From assembly GCA_946885755.1 (NCBI GenBank), contig CAMPHB010000041.1, forward strand, positions 1-8,591: 8,591 bases of DNA, given 5' to 3'. The DNA comes from an uncultured Methylophaga sp. Its GTDB lineage: Bacteria; Pseudomonadota; Gammaproteobacteria; Nitrosococcales; Methylophagaceae. Position 1 is the first letter of the stretch. Each line of letters opens with the position of its first letter. Shown one piece after another: positions 5,563 through 8,591 of this stretch. The notes beneath the pieces are model-generated. The model was given only the letters and a program-made list of their open reading frames with translations. It searched no databases and was not told the DNA's origin. The position numbers were made by a program, and so were the translations under genes.

Positions 5563-6434
5563 AAACCTTTAAATTAAATCCATACGCTTTATTACTGGCA
5601 GGTCTTGCCGCCTCTTCAACCAGTTTTGCAGATTCAGGTCAGGCGGAAGCCGGTCCGGCAAAAGCTGCCAAGGAGTCAGTGGCCTTTGTTGAGTTTCTGG
5701 ATCGTGAAGAAGTATTTGGCGGTAAATTTTCCACCTGGGTGGAGTTTGCCTCTGACTATGTGTTCCGTGGGGAATCAGAAACCAATGATGGCGATATTCC
5801 GTCGCTGAAAGGTGCTATTACCTGGACCCATAATAGTGGCGTTTATCTTGGTTATTACCTCGCTAACAACCTGTTTCCCGGCAATGACTCAGAAGGCAAT
5901 AACCCGAAAATCAATGCCATCTGGGGACCATATATTGGCTACACCACACAGGATATTGCCGGCACCGGCATTAACTACAACGGCATGTTTTTCCAATATG
6001 TGTATCCCGGCGATCGGGATTCAAATTATCTGGAAATGTTTAACTACATCGACAAACAATTCGGCAAATGGAATCTGAAACTGGAGTATTCACCGACTTT
6101 GACCGACTGGTTTGGTGTTGAAGATCTACAGTCACACAATATTGCGATACACCCCAGTGTGGCGCTGCCAAATGGCTTCACATTATCAGGCGGTGTCGGT
6201 TATCAGTTTTTTGACAATAAAGGCCCGAATCTGGATGCCAACGGCAACGGCAAGGAAGAACTGGACTGGGCGCACTGGAATATCGGCATCAGCCGCAATG
6301 TGTTCGGTTTTAATGTGGATCTGCGTTATCACGATACCGACATCAAAAAAGGCAAGCACGATTTTTACGGCTTTGACAACAATCACCAGATTGTCGATGA
6401 ACGCTACGTGATCTCCGTTTCTAAATCGTTTTAG
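5559..6434 (+). CDS. putative outer-membrane porin, TorF/Gcw_chp family
   Basis: This 291-residue protein has a signal peptide ending at SFA24. The mature protein starts with a short Ala/Glu-rich segment and then shows the family's N-terminal strand signature, FASDYVFRGESET (63-75). Alternating aromatic/hydrophobic strands follow, and the chain ends VISVSKSF with the terminal Phe expected for outer-membrane beta-barrels inserted by the BAM complex. The family is annotated as putative porin; substrate specificity has not been settled and cannot be read here. The start codon overlaps the stop of the preceding gene as ATGA. A GAGG ribosome site lies at 5545-5548, inside that gene, about 10 nt upstream. 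It is the last gene of the operon, followed by a terminator. Confidence 0.9.
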   Translation: MKTFKLNPYALLLAGLAASSTSFADSGQAEAGPAKAAKESVAFVEFLDREEVFGGKFSTWVEFASDYVFRGESETNDGDIPSLKGAITWTHNSGVYLGYYLANNLFPGNDSEGNNPKINAIWGPYIGYTTQDIAGTGINYNGMFFQYVYPGDRDSNYLEMFNYIDKQFGKWNLKLEYSPTLTDWFGVEDLQSHNIAIHPSVALPNGFTLSGGVGYQFFDNKGPNLDANGNGKEELDWAHWNIGISRNVFGFNVDLRYHDTDIKKGKHDFYGFDNNHQIVDERYVISVSKSF

Positions 6435-6442
6435 CTTTATTT

Positions 6443-6460
6443 CGGCAAAGGGATTTGCCG
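6443..6460 (+). other. hairpin just after the porin stop codon
   Basis: CGGCAAA (6443-6449) and TTTGCCG (6454-6460) pair perfectly over a GGGA tetraloop of the GNRA type. No T-tract follows. It precedes the true terminator by about 40 nt and may protect the mRNA 3' end. Confidence 0.5.
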
Positions 6461-6500
6461 GATAAGGTTTTCAGCTGGAGCAGTAGCCTGTTCCTCTCTT

Positions 6501-6532
6501 GCCGGTTGCTAGCAATAGTAGCCGGCTTTTTT
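6501..6532 (+). terminator. intrinsic terminator of the porin operon
   Basis: GCCGGTTGCTA (6501-6511) pairs with TAGTAGCCGGC (6516-6526) as an 11-bp stem with two G-U pairs. The loop is GCAA, a GNRA tetraloop, and six Ts follow at 6527-6532. It is 66 bp after the porin stop. Confidence 0.9.
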
Positions 6533-6551
6533 ATGCATTCTGTGGCGAAAT

Positions 6552-6576
6552 AATACCATTGGTATTTGCCGGCAAA
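6552..6576. repeat. two adjoining palindromes in the porin-tRNA gap
   Basis: Bases 6552-6566 are a 15-bp palindrome, AATACCA-T-TGGTATT. Overlapping it by two bases, 6565-6576 is the 12-bp perfect palindrome TTTGCCGGCAAA. They lie after the operon terminator and downstream of the minus-strand tRNA, where no promoter is needed for any gene I can see. The rest of 6533-6634 shows no coding potential that I can support. Confidence 0.55.
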
Positions 6577-6634
6577 CGGCGCTACAACATGAGATAGAAT
6601 TTACGGTATTGAGAAATGCAGAATCTGGAAAAAA

Positions 6635-6711
6635 TGGCGCGCCTGACAGGAATTGAACCTGTGACCTTCGGCTTCGGAAACCGACACTCTATCCAACTGA
6701 GCTACAGGCGC
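6635..6711 (-). tRNA. tRNA-Arg (anticodon CCG)
   Basis: The minus strand folds as a complete tRNA. The acceptor stem is GCGCCTG/CAGGCGC, followed by discriminator G and an encoded CCA (the CCA is at 6635-6637). The D stem is GCTC/GAGT. The anticodon stem TCGGT/GCCGA carries the loop TTCCGAA, whose middle three bases CCG (6675-6677) read Arg codon CGG. The T arm is ACAGG-TTCAATT-CCTGT. A T6 run starts two bases after CCA and could end transcription together with the acceptor stem. All arms pair, so the gene looks functional. Confidence 0.97.
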
Positions 6712-6754
6712 GTGATAAGAAATTGACAAAACAGCCGTTATGTCAAGGCGTTGC

Positions 6755-6760
6755 ATTATA
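6755..6760 (-). promoter_or_regulatory. -10 box of the tRNA-Arg gene
   Basis: The minus strand has a perfect TATAAT followed by GCAACGCC, a GC-rich discriminator of the kind seen at stringently controlled stable-RNA promoters. Transcription would start near 6748, giving a short precursor leader of about 37 nt. I see no good -35. The leader contains an inverted repeat TTGACA/TGTCAA (6723-6746). Confidence 0.5.
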
Positions 6761-6787
6761 CGTCTTCGCAAACCGCACGGCTAGGGC

Positions 6788-6812
6788 GGGCGGGTAAATT
6801 ATTTGCCCACCC
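6788..6812 (-). terminator. weak hairpin after the glycogen phosphorylase gene
   Basis: On the minus strand GGGTGGGCAAA and TTTACCCGCCC pair with one wobble and one mismatch over a 3-nt loop, 15 bp after the stop codon. No T-tract follows, so it is at best a poor intrinsic terminator, and glgP transcripts may run into the tRNA. Confidence 0.25.
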
Positions 6813-6826
6813 AAGCAAGCCTGGTG

Positions 6827-8591
6827 TTAACTTAACTGCGGGTCGATTTTTTCCAGTTTCCAGATTTCCCGGTTGTATTCATCCATGGTCCGGTCGGTAG
6901 AAAATTTACCGCTGGCAGCCGAGTTCAGAATACTCATGCGAGTCCAACGAGCTTGATCCTGATAAGCCAGACCGGCCTGATGCTGGGCATCCACATAACT
7001 GCGGAAATCAGCCACTGTCATCCAGGGATCGTGAGAACTGGTAAAAGCGTTGATAAGGTTATCAAAGCAACCCGGCTCAAATTGGTTGAAATGGCCGCCA
7101 CGCAGTAAGTCGACCACCCGTTTCAGATCCGGATCGCTGTTAATGATCGCTTGTGGATTGTAGTGTTTACGCACGGCGTCGACTTCTTGTTCTGAGAGAC
7201 CAAACAGGAAGAAATTATCATCACCGGCTTCTTCGCGAATCTCGATATTGGCACCGTCCAGCGTGCCGATGGTGATAGCACCATTCATCATAAACTTCAT
7301 ATTGCCGGTGCCGGAAGCTTCTTTACCAGCAGTGGAAATCTGCTCCGATAAATCTGCTGCCGGGCAAATAACTTCCATCGCCGATACCTGATAATTGGGT
7401 AGAAAAACCACTTTCAGCCAGTCACCGACGGTCGGATCGTTGTTGATCACATTGGCAACATTGTTAATCAGTTTGATGATTTGCTTGGCCATTGCGTAGC
7501 CGGGCGCGGCTTTACCACCAAACAACACGCAGCGTTTGACCAACCCTTCGGTTTCACCGCATTTAATTTTTTCGTAGAGATGAATGACATGCAGCACATT
7601 CAGCAGCTGACGTTTGTATTCATGGATACGTTTCACCTGAATATCAAACATGGCATCCGGGTTGAATGTGACGCCACAGCTCTGTTTGACCAGATCAGCC
7701 AGTTTTTGCTTATTAACGCGCTTTGCCGCATGCCATTTGGCCTGAAACTCGGCATTGTCGGCAAGTGGTGCTAATTTGATCAATTGGGACAAATCCGTGA
7801 TCCAGCCCTCACCGATTTGCGCCGAAATCAGTTCACTGAGCGCCGGATTACACCAGGCCATCCAACGACGTTGGGTGACGCCGTTGGTTTTGTTGTTGAA
7901 TTTTTGCGGCCACAGCGCATAAAAATCTTTAAATAGGCCTTTTTTCAGCAACTCGGAATGTAACGCCGCGACACCATTTACCGAAAAGCTGCCGACAATC
8001 GCCAGATGCGCCATACGAACTTGTTGTTGCGGGCCTTCTTCAATAATCGACAAACGTGCCAGCCGCTCGCGATCGCCGGGCCAGTGGTTGGCAACTTCGC
8101 GTAAAAAGCGGGCGTTGATTTCGTAAATGATTTCTAAGATGCGGGGCAGCAGACGACCAAACAGGTTAACCGGCCAACGCTCCAGCGCTTCCGGCAGCAA
8201 GGTATGGTTGGTATAAGCCATCGTTTTGCTGGTGATGTCCCAGGCTGCTTCCCAGCTAAGACCATGCTCGTCAATCAACAGTCGCATCAGTTCGGCGACC
8301 GCCACCGTCGGGTGGGTATCGTTTAATTGAAAACAGTTTTTATCAGCAAAATGGGCAAAATCATCACCGTGATTGGTGACCCAGTAATCAAGAATATCCT
8401 GCAAACTGGCTGAAGCCAGAAAATACTGCTGGCGCAGACGCAGCTCTTTACCGTTTTCACTGGCATCATTGGGGTAGAGCACCATCGAAATCTGTTCAGC
8501 CTGGTTCTTTGCCGCCACGGCCTCGGCATAGCCCCCGGCATTGAACTCATGCAGGTTGAATTCCTCTGTGGCCATCGCCTTCCACAGGCGC
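6827..8591 (-). CDS. glgP: glycogen/starch phosphorylase, C-terminal part (5' end outside window)
   Basis: The enzyme releases glucose-1-phosphate from the non-reducing ends of alpha-1,4-glucans in the cytoplasm, using pyridoxal phosphate. About 587 codons are visible of a family normally around 800-840 residues, and the frame runs open to the window edge. The ATG at 8573-8575 is internal, since the upstream codons RLWKA continue the conserved family sequence. Recognisable blocks, in order, are ELRLRQQYFLASASLQDIL, NDTHPTVAVAELMRLL, TNHTLLPEALERWP, FNNKTNGVTQRRW, VKRIHEYKRQLLN and GGKAAPGYAMAKQ. The PLP attachment site is EASGTGNMKFMMN, with the Schiff-base Lys encoded at 7295-7297. No frameshift or missing catalytic block is visible. 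MalP (maltodextrin phosphorylase) is a close relative and cannot be fully excluded. No other glg gene lies in view. Confidence 0.96.
   Translation of the reverse strand, partial: RLWKAMATEEFNLHEFNAGGYAEAVAAKNQAEQISMVLYPNDASENGKELRLRQQYFLASASLQDILDYWVTNHGDDFAHFADKNCFQLNDTHPTVAVAELMRLLIDEHGLSWEAAWDITSKTMAYTNHTLLPEALERWPVNLFGRLLPRILEIIYEINARFLREVANHWPGDRERLARLSIIEEGPQQQVRMAHLAIVGSFSVNGVAALHSELLKKGLFKDFYALWPQKFNNKTNGVTQRRWMAWCNPALSELISAQIGEGWITDLSQLIKLAPLADNAEFQAKWHAAKRVNKQKLADLVKQSCGVTFNPDAMFDIQVKRIHEYKRQLLNVLHVIHLYEKIKCGETEGLVKRCVLFGGKAAPGYAMAKQIIKLINNVANVINNDPTVGDWLKVVFLPNYQVSAMEVICPAADLSEQISTAGKEASGTGNMKFMMNGAITIGTLDGANIEIREEAGDDNFFLFGLSEQEVDAVRKHYNPQAIINSDPDLKRVVDLLRGGHFNQFEPGCFDNLINAFTSSHDPWMTVADFRSYVDAQHQAGLAYQDQARWTRMSILNSAASGKFSTDRTMDEYNREIWKLEKIDPQLS

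Noticed and set aside
6635..6711. tRNA-Arg as an integration site for a genomic island
   Set aside because: I found no second copy of the tRNA 3' end, no integrase and no mobile gene in the window. The adjacent genes look like ordinary chromosome.
8573..8575. The ATG here as the true start of the phosphorylase gene
   Set aside because: The frame stays open to the window edge, the preceding codons encode conserved family residues, and the protein would lack its N-terminal quarter or more.

Overview
The window looks like a chromosomal segment of a Gram-negative bacterium, most likely a gammaproteobacterium. The basis is an OmpA-type outer-membrane lipoprotein, a DUF2927 exported protein, a TorF/Gcw_chp-type putative porin ending in Phe, a tRNA-Arg(CCG) gene with an encoded CCA, and a GlgP that reads like the enterobacterial enzyme. 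This assignment is inference; no rRNA or species marker is present.

Layout. Bases 1-196 hold at most the last codons of an upstream gene, then a leader with two tandem 13-bp palindromes in front of an OmpA-family lipoprotein gene (197-1039, +). A strong hairpin terminator (1061-1086) separates it from a convergent minus-strand pair. That pair is a DUF2927 exported protein (1104-1883) overlapping the end of a regulator with an N-terminal XRE helix-turn-helix and PAS domains (1867-3243). A 241-bp divergent control region (3244-3484) follows. It carries two related 15-bp palindromes, one on each of two opposing promoter candidates. Reading rightwards is a three-gene envelope operon: a small exported cupin (3485-3925), a large exported protein of unrecognised family (4018-5562), and a putative porin (5559-6434) that overlaps it by 4 bp. 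The operon ends in a GNRA-loop terminator (6501-6532). After about 100 bp with two palindromes come tRNA-Arg(CCG) (6635-6711, -) and the C-terminal two-thirds or so of glycogen phosphorylase (6827-8591, -), cut by the window edge.

How the genes may work together. The middle block (1104-6434) reads as one locus. A soluble HTH-PAS sensor, with a translationally overlapped exported DUF2927 protein, is divergent from a cupin / unknown exported protein / porin operon. Paired palindromes sit exactly where a regulator could control both directions. I infer a PAS-sensed, envelope-localised uptake or binding system whose ligand is unknown. The central 514-residue protein is the least explained part of the window and the best candidate for undescribed biology. 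The flanking ompA-like, tRNA and glgP genes look like ordinary housekeeping genes.
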